From Streptomyces catenulae (GTDB lineage: Bacteria; Actinomycetota; Actinomycetes; Streptomycetales; Streptomycetaceae): 27,903 nt of DNA. The notes beneath the pieces are model-generated. The model was not told the DNA's origin. It did not search any database and saw nothing but the letters and a program-made list of their open reading frames with translations. The position numbers and the translations under genes are program-made. Location of the stretch: the NCBI RefSeq assembly GCF_000718015.1, contig NZ_JODY01000052.1, positions 1 through 27,903 on the forward strand. Reading direction: 5' to 3'. Of the stretch, positions 7,841-14,553 are shown piece after piece. How positions within the stretch are numbered: position 1 is the stretch's first letter; each line of letters starts with the position of its first letter.

Positions 7841-9064
7841 ATGACCGGTACCGCAGCCCCGCACGACACGACCCCGGGTGAGGTCCCCGCGTTCCCGATG
7901 GACCGGGCGGCCGGATGCCCCTTCGACCCGCCGCCCGGGCTGCGGGAGGCACAGCGGCAGGGGCCGCTCACCCGGGTCCGGCTGTGGGACGGCAGCACGC
8001 CCTGGCTGGTCACCCGCCACGCCGACCAGCGCGCCCTGCTGGCCGACCCCCGGGTCAGCGCGGACATCATGCGGCCCGGCTACCCCTCCTCCGCGCCCGT
8101 CAACGGCAGCGCGCGGATGAGCTTCATCCTGATGGACGACCCCGAGCACAACCGGCTGCGGCGGATGGTGACGGCACCGTTCACGGTCCGCCGGATGGAG
8201 GCGATGCGGCCCACCATCCAGCGGATCGTGGACACCTTCCTCGACGAACTCCTCGCCGGGCCCGCCCCCGCCGACCTCGTCGCCCGCTTCGCACTGCCGG
8301 TGCCGTCGCTGGTCATCTGCGAACTCCTCGGGGTGCCCTACGCCGACCACGACTTCTTCCAGGAGAACAGCCGGGTCCTCATCAGCCGCACCGTCGAACC
8401 GGAGGAGCGGACCGCCGCCCACGCCCACCTGACCGGCTACCTCGACGGGCTGCTCGCCCGGAAGACCGCGGGCCCCGCCGATCTGCTGTCCGGACTGGTC
8501 GGACGGGTCGAGGCGGGGGAGCTGACCCGGGAACAGGCCGCCGAGACAGGCGTGCTGTTGCTGCTCGCCGGGCACGAGACCACCGCCAACATGATCGCGC
8601 TGGGCACCCTCGCCCTGCTGGAGAACCCCGAACAGCTCGCCCTGGTGCGCGACACCGACGACCCGAAGGTCGTCGCCGCCGCCGTGGAGGAGCTGCTGCG
8701 GTACCTCACCATCACCCACAGCGGGCGCCGCCGCGCCGTCCTGGAGGACATCGAGATCGCCGGGCAGACCCTCCGGGCGGGCGAGGGCGTCGTCCTCGCC
8801 AACGACCTCGCCAACCGCGACCCGGACGTCTTCCCCGAGCCCGACCGGCTCGACCTCGCCCGCGACTCCCGCCGCCACCTCGCCTTCGGCTTCGGTGTGC
8901 ACCAGTGCCTCGGCCAGACCCTGGCCCGTATCGAGCTACAGGTCGTCCACAGCACCCTGCACCGGCGCATCCCCACCCTGCGGCTGGCCGCCGACCGCGA
9001 CGACCTCGCGTTCAAGCACGACGGATCGGTGTACGGGGTGCACGCATTGCCCGTCACCTGGTGA
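7841..9064 (+). CDS. Cytochrome P450, CYP105-like
   Basis: 407 aa from the ATG at 7841, preceded by GAGGAG (7829-7834). P450 features in order are MDDPEHNRLRRMV (helix C), the I-helix LLLAGHETTAN with the acid-alcohol pair, EELLRY (K-helix ExxR) and the heme loop FGFGVHQCLGQTLARIELQ with Cys356. The end is FKHDGSVYGVHALPVTW. That heme loop and C-terminus are typical of CYP105, the Streptomyces family acting on macrolides, polyenes, vitamin D and xenobiotics. The substrate cannot be predicted. CYP105 genes are usually followed by a small ferredoxin gene, but here a hairpin and a truncated Nudix gene on the opposite strand follow instead, so the ferredoxin must come from elsewhere. The upstream 253 nt hold no other gene; control by the TetR at 6940 is an inference from position. 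Confidence 0.92.
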   Translation: MTGTAAPHDTTPGEVPAFPMDRAAGCPFDPPPGLREAQRQGPLTRVRLWDGSTPWLVTRHADQRALLADPRVSADIMRPGYPSSAPVNGSARMSFILMDDPEHNRLRRMVTAPFTVRRMEAMRPTIQRIVDTFLDELLAGPAPADLVARFALPVPSLVICELLGVPYADHDFFQENSRVLISRTVEPEERTAAHAHLTGYLDGLLARKTAGPADLLSGLVGRVEAGELTREQAAETGVLLLLAGHETTANMIALGTLALLENPEQLALVRDTDDPKVVAAAVEELLRYLTITHSGRRRAVLEDIEIAGQTLRAGEGVVLANDLANRDPDVFPEPDRLDLARDSRRHLAFGFGVHQCLGQTLARIELQVVHSTLHRRIPTLRLAADRDDLAFKHDGSVYGVHALPVTW

Positions 9065-9069
9065 GGCGG

Positions 9070-9098
9070 GCGGCCCCGGGGCGGCACCCTGGGGCCGC
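9070..9098. terminator. Bidirectional hairpin after the CYP105-like gene
   Basis: GCGGCCCC (9070-9077) pairs perfectly with GGGGCCGC (9091-9098) around a 13-nt loop, 5 nt after the P450 stop. Confidence 0.55.
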
Positions 9099-9109
9099 GC
9101 TCCGGCGCC

Positions 9110-9555
9110 GGTCGGCCGCAGCTCCGTCGGTGTCAGCGCGTCGACGGCCGCGGGGCTCAGCCGTGCCTCGTCGAGCCGGGACAGCGGATGCCGGGCCACC
9201 TCCGCGGTGCTGCCGCCGGTCTCCTCGTCCACCTCCCGTACCAGTGCCTCGGTCGGCTGCTCACCCGGGGCGATGCCGCCGCCCGGCAGGTGCCAGAGCC
9301 CGGGCGCGAAGACCGGCGAGGCGGCCGAGAGCCGGGTGAGCAGCAGTTTCCCGTCGTCGACGAGCACGGCGTACGCCGAGACACGGGTGCGAGGGACGGT
9401 CTCCGATACGGCCTCCGGAGGTAGGGGAGCGACCTGCGGGGCCGCGTGGGACGGGGCGTGCGGGGGAGCGGCGGGCGCCGGGCGGGCGAGCGGCACCGGA
9501 GGGGCGCACGCCCGCCCGGCCGCGCCCCCTCCGCCGAACCGCCCGCCGCCCCGCG
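9110..9555 (-). pseudogene. C-terminally truncated Nudix hydrolase remnant
   Basis: On the minus strand a Nudix core is readable: TRVSAYAVLVDDGKLLLTRL, then APGLWHLPGGG and a near-perfect Nudix box at 9212-9283 (G-x5-E-x7-REV-x-EE-x-G). After the box the frame keeps about 20 residues of plausible sequence (up to LDEARLSP), then becomes low-complexity and runs antisense into the P450 gene, stopping at 8936. A Nudix fold needs about 60-70 more residues than the 150 nt before the P450 stop can hold in any frame. The simplest reading is that the 3' part was lost, probably when the neighbouring DNA was rearranged. The boundaries given are approximate. The N-terminal start is also unclear because the frame begins inside the ABC-F gene. 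A short, functional variant is not excluded. Confidence 0.5.
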
Positions 9556-9567
9556 TCACCGGCACCC

Positions 9568-11229
9568 TCACACGGGCTCCGGCCTCTCCGACAGGGCCCG
9601 GACCTCCTCCGCCGTGGTCTCCTCCAGGGTCTCGCCGACGAAGAGCCAACGGGTGATGCCGAGGGACTCCAGGAACGGCAGATCGTGCCCGGCGATCACC
9701 AACGCGCCCCGGTAGGACGCGAGCGCCGCGGTGAGCTGCCGCACCCCGGACAGATCCAGGTTGTTGGTCGGCTCGTCCAGCATCAGCAGCTGCGGGGCGG
9801 GCGCGGCGAGCATCGTCGCGGCGAGCGCGGCCCGGAACCGCTCCCCGCCGGACAACGTGCCCACCAGCGCCTCCGCCCGGGCCCCCTTGAACAGGAACCG
9901 CGCCAGCTGCGACCGCAGCGCGTTGTCGGTGACCCCGGGCGCCGTACGGGCCGCGTTCCGCGCCACGCTCAGGTCGTCGTCCAGGATGTCCAGGCGCTGC
10001 GGCAGGAAGCGCAGCGGGACGAACGTCCGCGCCTCACCGGACAGCGGCTCCAACTGCCCGGCCAGGGTGCGCAGCAGCGTCGTCTTCCCCGCGCCGTTCC
10101 GGCCGATCAGCGCGATGCGCTCCGGGCCGCGCACCTCCAGATCGCCCTCCCGCAGCAGGCCGTGGCGCGGGCGCAGCGCCGTCAGCCGCAGCACGGTGCG
10201 GCCCGCGGGCACCGCCGTGTGCGGCAGGTCCACCCGGATCTCGGCGTCGTCCCGGATCGCGTCCGCGGCCTCCTCGCGCCGCTCCCGCGCCTCCTGGAGA
10301 CGGTCCTCGTGGATACCGCGGACCCGGTCGGCGGACTCCTGGGCGGAGCGCTTGCGCTCCCCGGCGACGATGCGCGGGGCGCGCCGCTGGGCGTCCAGCT
10401 TGGCGCTCTGCCGACGGCGCCGGGCCGCCTTGACGCGGCTCTCCTCCAGCTCCCGCTGCTGCCGCCGGACGTCCGCCTCGGCGGTGCGCAACGTCCGGGC
10501 CGCCGCGTCCTGTTGGGCGTCGACGGCCTCCCGGTAGGCGGACCAGCCGCCGCCGTACCAGGTCACGGCGGTGGAGCGGAGTTCGGCGATGCGATCCACC
10601 CGCTCCAGCAGCTCCCGGTCGTGGCTGACCACGATCAGCGCGCCGGAGCGCCAGGAGGCGACGGCCTCGTGGAGCCGCCGCCGCGCGAACACGTCGAGGT
10701 TGTTGGTCGGCTCGTCCAGGAGCAGTACGTCGGGGCGGTCCAGCAGCAGCGCGGCCAGCCGCAGCAGGACGGTCTCACCGCCGGACATCTCGCCGACCGT
10801 ACGGTCGAGATCGAGCGAGCCGAGGCCCAGGGAGCCCAGCGTCGCCAGGGCGCGTTCCTCGATGTCCCAGTCGTCGCCGAGCGTGCCGAAGTGCGCCTCG
10901 TCGGTGTCGCCGGACTCGATGGCGCGCAGCGCGGCGCGCCGGTCGGCGATACCGAGGGCGGCCTCGACCCGCAGACCGGTGTCGAGGGTGAGGTTCTGCG
11001 GGAGGTAGCCGAGGGTGCCGGTGACGCTCACCGCGCCCTCGGCGGGGCGCAGTTGACCGGCCAGCAGCCGCAGCAGCGTGGACTTCCCGGTGCCGTTGTC
11101 GCCGACGAGACCGGTACGGCCCCGGCCGACGACGAAGGAGAGCCGGTCGAGGACGGTACGGCCGTCGGGCCAGCGGAACGTCACTCCGGAGCAGGTCACG
11201 GAGGCTTGCGGGGCGGGGGGTCGGGACAT
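9568..11229 (-). CDS. ABC-F family ATPase (ribosome-associated, probable antibiotic resistance)
   Basis: 553 aa from the ATG at 11229; GAGAA just upstream is a weak ribosome-binding site. There are two ABC cassettes without membrane segments. Walker A is GDNGTGKS at 43-50 and GRNGAGKT at 376-383. Signatures are MSGGE near 148-152 and LSGGER at 459-464. Both Walker B regions read LLLDEPTNNLD or LMLDEPTNNLD. Between the cassettes (about 235-335) lies a long basic, heptad-like linker rich in Arg, Glu and Ala, as in ABC-F factors that reach into the ribosomal tRNA-exit site. Streptomyces members protect against macrolides, lincosamides or streptogramins, but general translation factors of the family look alike, so resistance is an inference. 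The gene is monocistronic; its leader has a hairpin and an overlapping upstream ORF, hinting at attenuation control. Confidence 0.9.
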   Translation of the reverse strand: MSRPPAPQASVTCSGVTFRWPDGRTVLDRLSFVVGRGRTGLVGDNGTGKSTLLRLLAGQLRPAEGAVSVTGTLGYLPQNLTLDTGLRVEAALGIADRRAALRAIESGDTDEAHFGTLGDDWDIEERALATLGSLGLGSLDLDRTVGEMSGGETVLLRLAALLLDRPDVLLLDEPTNNLDVFARRRLHEAVASWRSGALIVVSHDRELLERVDRIAELRSTAVTWYGGGWSAYREAVDAQQDAAARTLRTAEADVRRQQRELEESRVKAARRRRQSAKLDAQRRAPRIVAGERKRSAQESADRVRGIHEDRLQEARERREEAADAIRDDAEIRVDLPHTAVPAGRTVLRLTALRPRHGLLREGDLEVRGPERIALIGRNGAGKTTLLRTLAGQLEPLSGEARTFVPLRFLPQRLDILDDDLSVARNAARTAPGVTDNALRSQLARFLFKGARAEALVGTLSGGERFRAALAATMLAAPAPQLLMLDEPTNNLDLSGVRQLTAALASYRGALVIAGHDLPFLESLGITRWLFVGETLEETTAEEVRALSERPEPV

Positions 11230-11336
11230 GGGTTTCTCGCAGTCTGCACGCAGGAACGGGGGCGTCGTAGGCGAGCACCACGCGGCGACCGGCCGGGGAG
11301 GGAGAGGTGCGGTCCTGGCAAGGGAGGACGGTTCAT
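11196..11336 (-). promoter_or_regulatory. Possible upstream ORF overlapping the ABC-F start
   Basis: A 46-codon frame begins ATG-AAC-CGT at 11336 and ends at 11196, overlapping the first 34 nt of the ABC-F gene in another frame. It encodes a Pro/Arg-rich peptide starting MNRPPLPGPH. Translated leader peptides commonly control ABC-F resistance genes, but this one has no clear ribosome-binding site and could be chance. Confidence 0.2.
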
Positions 11337-11397
11337 GCACCGAGGTCGCATCCGCGCGAGGTCACGGGCGGCAGAGTGCCGACACGGCGTGACAGGC

Positions 11398-11414
11398 GTA
11401 CGGCAGGGCCGTAC
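11398..11414 (-). promoter_or_regulatory. Perfect hairpin in the ABC-F leader
   Basis: GTACGGC (11398-11404) pairs with GCCGTAC (11408-11414) over a 3-nt loop, about 170 nt upstream of the ABC-F start. It may be part of an attenuator; on the plus strand it lies upstream of the DinB gene. The remaining 11230-11628 region holds no credible gene. Confidence 0.35.
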
Positions 11415-11512
11415 CGCGCGATGGTCGCAGACCTCAGATGCGCAACGTCCACCTCTATCGGAGACAACAGGACCCGTGAACGGTACCCCGGCGCCGGGCG
11501 GGCCGCATCCGA

Positions 11513-11556
11513 ATTGATCGGCGGGGCGGGCGGCATTGATCGGCGGGGCGGGCGGC
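11513..11556. repeat. Exact 22-bp tandem duplication
   Basis: The 22 bases at 11513-11534 (beginning ATTGATCGGCGG) are repeated without change at 11535-11556. It lies in the divergent region between the ABC-F gene and the DinB gene, 72 nt before the latter. Confidence 0.9.
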
Positions 11557-11628
11557 GCGTCCGCCCGGCCCTGTCGCCGTTGTCCACAGCCTCCGCGCGT
11601 TGTCGGACCCCCGTGCCACGATGCGGGC

Positions 11629-12141
11629 ATGAGCACTTCCGAACGCGTCACCCCGCCGATGGACGCCGACGAGCGGACGTCCCTGGCCAGCTGGCTCGAC
11701 TTCTACCGCGCCACCCTCGCCGACAAGTGCGCGGGGCTCGACGAGGAGCAGCTGCGCACCGCCTCCGCGCCGCCCTCGCCGCTCACCCTCGTTGGTCTCG
11801 TCCGGCATCTCGCGGAGGTCGAGCGGCACTGGTTCCGCCGCGTCCTCGCCGGGGAGGACGTCCCCGATCTGTTCCCCGGGGACGCCGGTGCCGACGGTAT
11901 GAGCGGCGGCTTCGGCGGCGCCGGGAAGGCGTCGTACGAGGACGCGGTCGCACGGTGGCGGGCCGAGGTGGAGCACGCCCGGGCCCTCTGCGCCACCCGC
12001 TCCCCGGACGACACCGGCACCCTCGGTGAGGCCCGCCCCACCCTCCGCTGGATACAGACCCACCTGATCGCAGAGTACGCCCGCCACTGCGGCCACGCCG
12101 ACCTCATCCGCGAGCGCATCGACGGCCGGACGGGCGTCTGA
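11629..12141 (+). CDS. DinB/DUF664 family protein
   Basis: 170 aa from the ATG at 11629. The protein is a four-helix bundle of the DinB-like superfamily, DUF664 branch: ASWLDFYRATLADKCAGLDEEQL at the start, then PPSPLTLVGLVRHLAEVERHWFRR with the first metal-site histidine pattern (HLxxVExxWF). Near the end is TLRWIQTHLIAEYARHCGHADLIRE, with the other two histidines of the usual three-His site. Relatives include mycothiol-dependent enzymes and stress-induced proteins, but no substrate is known for this branch. No ribosome-binding site is seen before the ATG, so the mRNA may be leaderless. It is convergent with the ferredoxin gene, from which two strong hairpins separate it. Confidence 0.87.
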   Translation: MSTSERVTPPMDADERTSLASWLDFYRATLADKCAGLDEEQLRTASAPPSPLTLVGLVRHLAEVERHWFRRVLAGEDVPDLFPGDAGADGMSGGFGGAGKASYEDAVARWRAEVEHARALCATRSPDDTGTLGEARPTLRWIQTHLIAEYARHCGHADLIRERIDGRTGV

Positions 12142-12187
12142 CCGGCGCCCGGCACGGCGTCGCCACGGTGCCCGGGCGGGCGGCCGT

Positions 12188-12220
12188 CCGGTGCGCCCCC
12201 GGAGACCGGAGGCGCACCGG
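12188..12220. terminator. Bidirectional terminator hairpin 1 (DinB / ferredoxin)
   Basis: CCGGTGCGCC (12188-12197) pairs perfectly with GGCGCACCGG (12211-12220), with a 13-nt loop. It lies between two convergent genes. Confidence 0.7.
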
Positions 12221-12225
12221 GACCG

Positions 12226-12256
12226 CCGCCCCGGGGGCCGTGGCACCCCGGGGCGG
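12226..12256. terminator. Bidirectional terminator hairpin 2 (ferredoxin side)
   Basis: CCGCCCCGGGG (12226-12236) pairs perfectly over 11 bp with CCCCGGGGCGG (12246-12256); the loop is 9 nt. It starts 5 nt beyond the ferredoxin stop. Confidence 0.7.
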
Positions 12257-12261
12257 CCCGG

Positions 12262-12480
12262 TCAGTCGCGGGGTGCGATCACGCGACCGTTCTCCCGGAC
12301 GGTGATGGCCATCGCCGGGCACATGTCCGCGGCGTCCAGGACCAGCTCGTCGTCCCCCTCGATCTCGTCGTGCACCGGCCGGGAGCGGGGCCCGTCGAGG
12401 ACGAAGAGGTCGGGGGCGGTTCCGGCGCAGATGCCGGAGCCGATGCAGCGCAGCGGATCCACCTCCACCTGGCGGCTCAC
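12262..12480 (-). CDS. 3Fe-4S ferredoxin, P450 electron donor
   Basis: 72 aa from a GTG at 12480, 4 nt after the P450 stop, so the two are translationally linked. Cluster ligands are Cys12 and Cys18 in CIGSGIC and Cys54 in MCP. The position that would hold the extra cysteine of a 4Fe-4S cluster is Ser15, which marks it as the single 3Fe-4S type found beside Streptomyces P450s. The protein is acidic, which fits docking to a P450. It would pass electrons from a ferredoxin reductase (not in the window) to the P450 encoded just upstream, and possibly to the other two P450s nearby, which lack their own. It shares the TetR-controlled promoter at 13709-13738. Confidence 0.92.
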   Translation of the reverse strand: MSRQVEVDPLRCIGSGICAGTAPDLFVLDGPRSRPVHDEIEGDDELVLDAADMCPAMAITVRENGRVIAPRD

Positions 12481-12484
12481 CGGC

Positions 12485-13675
12485 TCACCACCCCACCGGC
12501 AGCACGCGTGGCCCGCGCACCAGCATCTCGGTCTTCCACTGCACATCGCCCGCGACATGCAGCCCCGGGAAGCGGGCGATCAACGCACCCAGCGCCTCCT
12601 GGAGCTCCAGCCGGGCCAGCGGCGCGCCCAGGCAGTGGTGGACGCCGTGGCCGAAACCGAGGTGCTGGTTGCCGGTCCGGGCGAAGTCCAGGGTGCCGGG
12701 GGAGGAGAAGCGGAGCGCATCGCGGTTGGCGGCGCCCACCGCGACCAGCACCGGCGTACCGGCGCGCACCAGCGTGCCGCCGACCTCGATGTCCTCGGTG
12801 GCGTACCGCGGCTGCCCCGCGCCGCTGCCCAGCGGCACGAACCGCAGCAGCTCCTCCACCGCACCGGCCATCAGCTCCGGACGCTCCCGCAGCCGGGCCA
12901 GCTCCTCGGGGTGATCGAGCAGGGTGAGAACGAAATTGGGGATCTGCGTCGCGGTCGTCTCGTGTCCGGCGACGAGGATGCCGACACAGAGATCGACCAG
13001 CTCCAGTTCGGAGAGGCGGTCCCCGGCGTCCCGCGCGTCGATGAGCGCCGTCATCAGGTCGTCCTGCGGATGCCTGCGGTGCTCGTCGATCAACTGCCCC
13101 ATGTAGGCGCGGAGTTCCTCGCGGTTGGTGTCGAACTCCTCGGCCGTCAGCGAGCTGGTCGACAGCGCCGCGTCGCTCCAGGCGCGGAACTTCGGCCGGT
13201 CCTCGACGGGCACGCCCAGCATCCGGCAGATGACCGCGACGGGGATCGGCAGCGCATAGCGGTCCACCAGATCGGCGGGCGGACCGGCGTCCTCCAGCTC
13301 GTCCAGCAACTGGCCGGTCAACTCCTTGACCTGGGGCCGGAGTTTCTCCACCTGGCGGACGGTGAACGCCTTCGCCACCAGCGAGCGCAGCCGGGTGTGC
13401 TCGGGCGGGTCCATGCTGAGGATGCCGCTGTTGCGGCTGCCCTCGGACTGCCGCGGCTCGTCGCGCTCGATCCCCAGCGCGCGGCTGAAGCGCTGGTCAC
13501 CGAGGACGAAGCGGGCTTCGGCGTACCGCGTCACCAGCCAGGCGGGCTCCCCGTAGGCCATCTGGACCCGCAGCAGACCGGGGCGGTCGCGGGCCTCGTC
13601 GTAGACCTCGGACAGCGACAGGTTGTCGGCGGTGTTGAAGGGATAGGAGAGGGGTGCTGTGTCAGCTGTGGTCAC
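12485..13675 (-). CDS. Cytochrome P450 (CYP107-like clan), ferredoxin-linked
   Basis: 396 aa from a GTG at 13675, with GGGAGG (13682-13687) as ribosome-binding site. Motifs in order are SMDPPEHTRLRSLV (helix C), the I-helix ILVAGHETTATQ, EELLRF (ExxR), ANRD and the heme loop FGHGVHHCLGAPLARLELQ with Cys348. It ends RGPRVLPVGW. The overall pattern is closest to the large CYP107 group of actinobacterial hydroxylases, but I cannot fix the family or substrate. It forms a two-gene operon with a 3Fe-4S ferredoxin and is divergent from a TetR gene, with an 18-bp palindrome between them. The unit therefore looks like an inducible oxidation module, possibly for degradation or modification of the TetR ligand. 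Confidence 0.92.
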   Translation of the reverse strand: MTTADTAPLSYPFNTADNLSLSEVYDEARDRPGLLRVQMAYGEPAWLVTRYAEARFVLGDQRFSRALGIERDEPRQSEGSRNSGILSMDPPEHTRLRSLVAKAFTVRQVEKLRPQVKELTGQLLDELEDAGPPADLVDRYALPIPVAVICRMLGVPVEDRPKFRAWSDAALSTSSLTAEEFDTNREELRAYMGQLIDEHRRHPQDDLMTALIDARDAGDRLSELELVDLCVGILVAGHETTATQIPNFVLTLLDHPEELARLRERPELMAGAVEELLRFVPLGSGAGQPRYATEDIEVGGTLVRAGTPVLVAVGAANRDALRFSSPGTLDFARTGNQHLGFGHGVHHCLGAPLARLELQEALGALIARFPGLHVAGDVQWKTEMLVRGPRVLPVGW

Positions 13676-13689
13676 GGTGACCTCCCTTG

Positions 13690-13707
13690 TGTAAGCACCT
13701 GCTTACA
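13690..13707. promoter_or_regulatory. TetR operator palindrome
   Basis: TGTAAGCA-CC-TGCTTACA is a perfect inverted repeat with 8-bp arms in the divergent P450/TetR region. On the P450 side it begins directly after the -10 box, where a bound repressor would block transcription. Confidence 0.8.
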
Positions 13708-13708
13708 A

Positions 13709-13738
13709 ACGTTAGGGCGCCGGTCCGCGGACGGTCAA
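13709..13738 (-). promoter_or_regulatory. Promoter of the P450-ferredoxin operon
   Basis: Read on the minus strand, TTGACC (13738-13733), an 18-nt spacer and TAACGT (13714-13709) make a good vegetative promoter. The operator follows after a single base. Confidence 0.6.
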
Positions 13739-13786
13739 CGACCGGTTACGGCCGTTATCCTGACGGGCCGTCCGGAAAGGAGCACC

Positions 13787-14389
13787 ATGGCGAACTCCGC
13801 CGACGTACCGGCCGGTTCACCCCGGAGAAGAGACGCCCGGGCCACCCGCCGAAGACTGCTGGAGGCGGCCGCCGATCTGTTCGCCGAGCGCGGTTACGAC
13901 GCCGCGACCGTGCGGGACATCGCGGACCGGGCCGGTGCCAACCAGGCGCTGCTGTTCCGGTATTTCGGCTCGAAAAGCGCCTTGCTGACGGAGGTGATGG
14001 CCCACAGCGGCCAGGAGCAGCTGCGGACCACACCGCCGGAGAAGCTGCTTGAGACAGCGCTGCGGGGCATGCTCACCCACCACGGCAAGGAGCACCACGA
14101 CCGTTCCCTCGCGGTCTATCTGCGCTCCGTCGGCGGCGCCGACGACGGCTCGGAGACGGTGAAGGCGCTGGGGGAGCAGTACGTGGCGGTGCTCGCCACG
14201 CTCTCCGGCGCCGAGGACGCGGCGCTCCGCGCCGACCTCGCCATGGCGTGGCTGCTGGGCATCGGCATCATGCGCGTCGTCGTCGGCCGCGAACCCCTCG
14301 CCGGTGCCGACCCGGACGCGGTCTGCGGGCTGGTCCTGGGCCTGCTCGAACAGCTGCTGGACGGGGTGCCGGAGCCGGAGGAGCGCTGA
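13787..14389 (+). CDS. TetR/AcrR-family regulator of the P450 module
   Basis: 200 aa. The ATG at 13787 is preceded by AAAGGAG (13776-13782). The N-terminus is a standard TetR helix-turn-helix: RRRLLEAAADLFAERGYDAATVRDIADRAG, then NQALLFRYFGSKSALLTEV, with the recognition helix near residues 49-61. The C-terminal part from about residue 75 is helical, and its last third (AMAWLLGIGIMRVVVGREPL) resembles the TetR_C domain seen in actinobacterial regulators with unknown ligands. It is divergent from the P450-ferredoxin operon, and a perfect palindromic site lies 80 bp upstream of its start. It probably represses that operon; because the site lies far from its own start, autoregulation is less certain. 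Confidence 0.92.
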   Translation: MANSADVPAGSPRRRDARATRRRLLEAAADLFAERGYDAATVRDIADRAGANQALLFRYFGSKSALLTEVMAHSGQEQLRTTPPEKLLETALRGMLTHHGKEHHDRSLAVYLRSVGGADDGSETVKALGEQYVAVLATLSGAEDAALRADLAMAWLLGIGIMRVVVGREPLAGADPDAVCGLVLGLLEQLLDGVPEPEER

Positions 14390-14393
14390 GGCG

Positions 14394-14465
14394 GGTGGAC
14401 ACCGTACGCCGCCCGGCGGCCCGCGCCCGCGCGGCTCGCCCCTCCGGTCCCGGCGTGCGTCCACC
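14394..14465 (+). terminator. Long hairpin after tetR
   Basis: GGTGGAC (14394-14400) pairs with GTCCACC (14459-14465), and inside it ACGCC (14406-14410) pairs with GGCGT (14452-14456). The GC-rich inner part can fold further. It starts 5 nt after the stop. Confidence 0.4.
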
Positions 14466-14493
14466 GTCCGCGGCGGCGCGGGGCGTTCGTACG

Positions 14494-14521
14494 GGTGACT
14501 GTCACCGGTGCGCCCTAACCT
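14494..14521. promoter_or_regulatory. Palindrome and -10-like box before the QAGRD-motif gene
   Basis: GGTGAC-T-GTCACC (14494-14506) is a 13-bp palindrome and overlaps a second one, CACCGGTG (14503-14510). TAACCT at 14516-14521 fits a -10 box. The palindrome covers the place of the -35 region. Confidence 0.4.
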
Positions 14522-14553
14522 GGAGAGGGAGCAGCGGAGTTCAGGGGGCGGGG

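Noticed and set aside
7379..8902. 507-codon minus-strand frame opposite the CYP105-like gene
   Set aside because: It has no family similarity and is antisense to a P450 with all its motifs.
9685..11517. 610-codon plus-strand frame opposite the ABC-F gene
   Set aside because: It is Arg/Gln/Gly-rich and without domains, an antisense shadow of the ABC-F cassettes.
12191..13786. N-terminal extension of the TetR frame back to 12191
   Set aside because: It is antisense to the ferredoxin and P450 genes. The true start is the ATG at 13787 with AAAGGAG.
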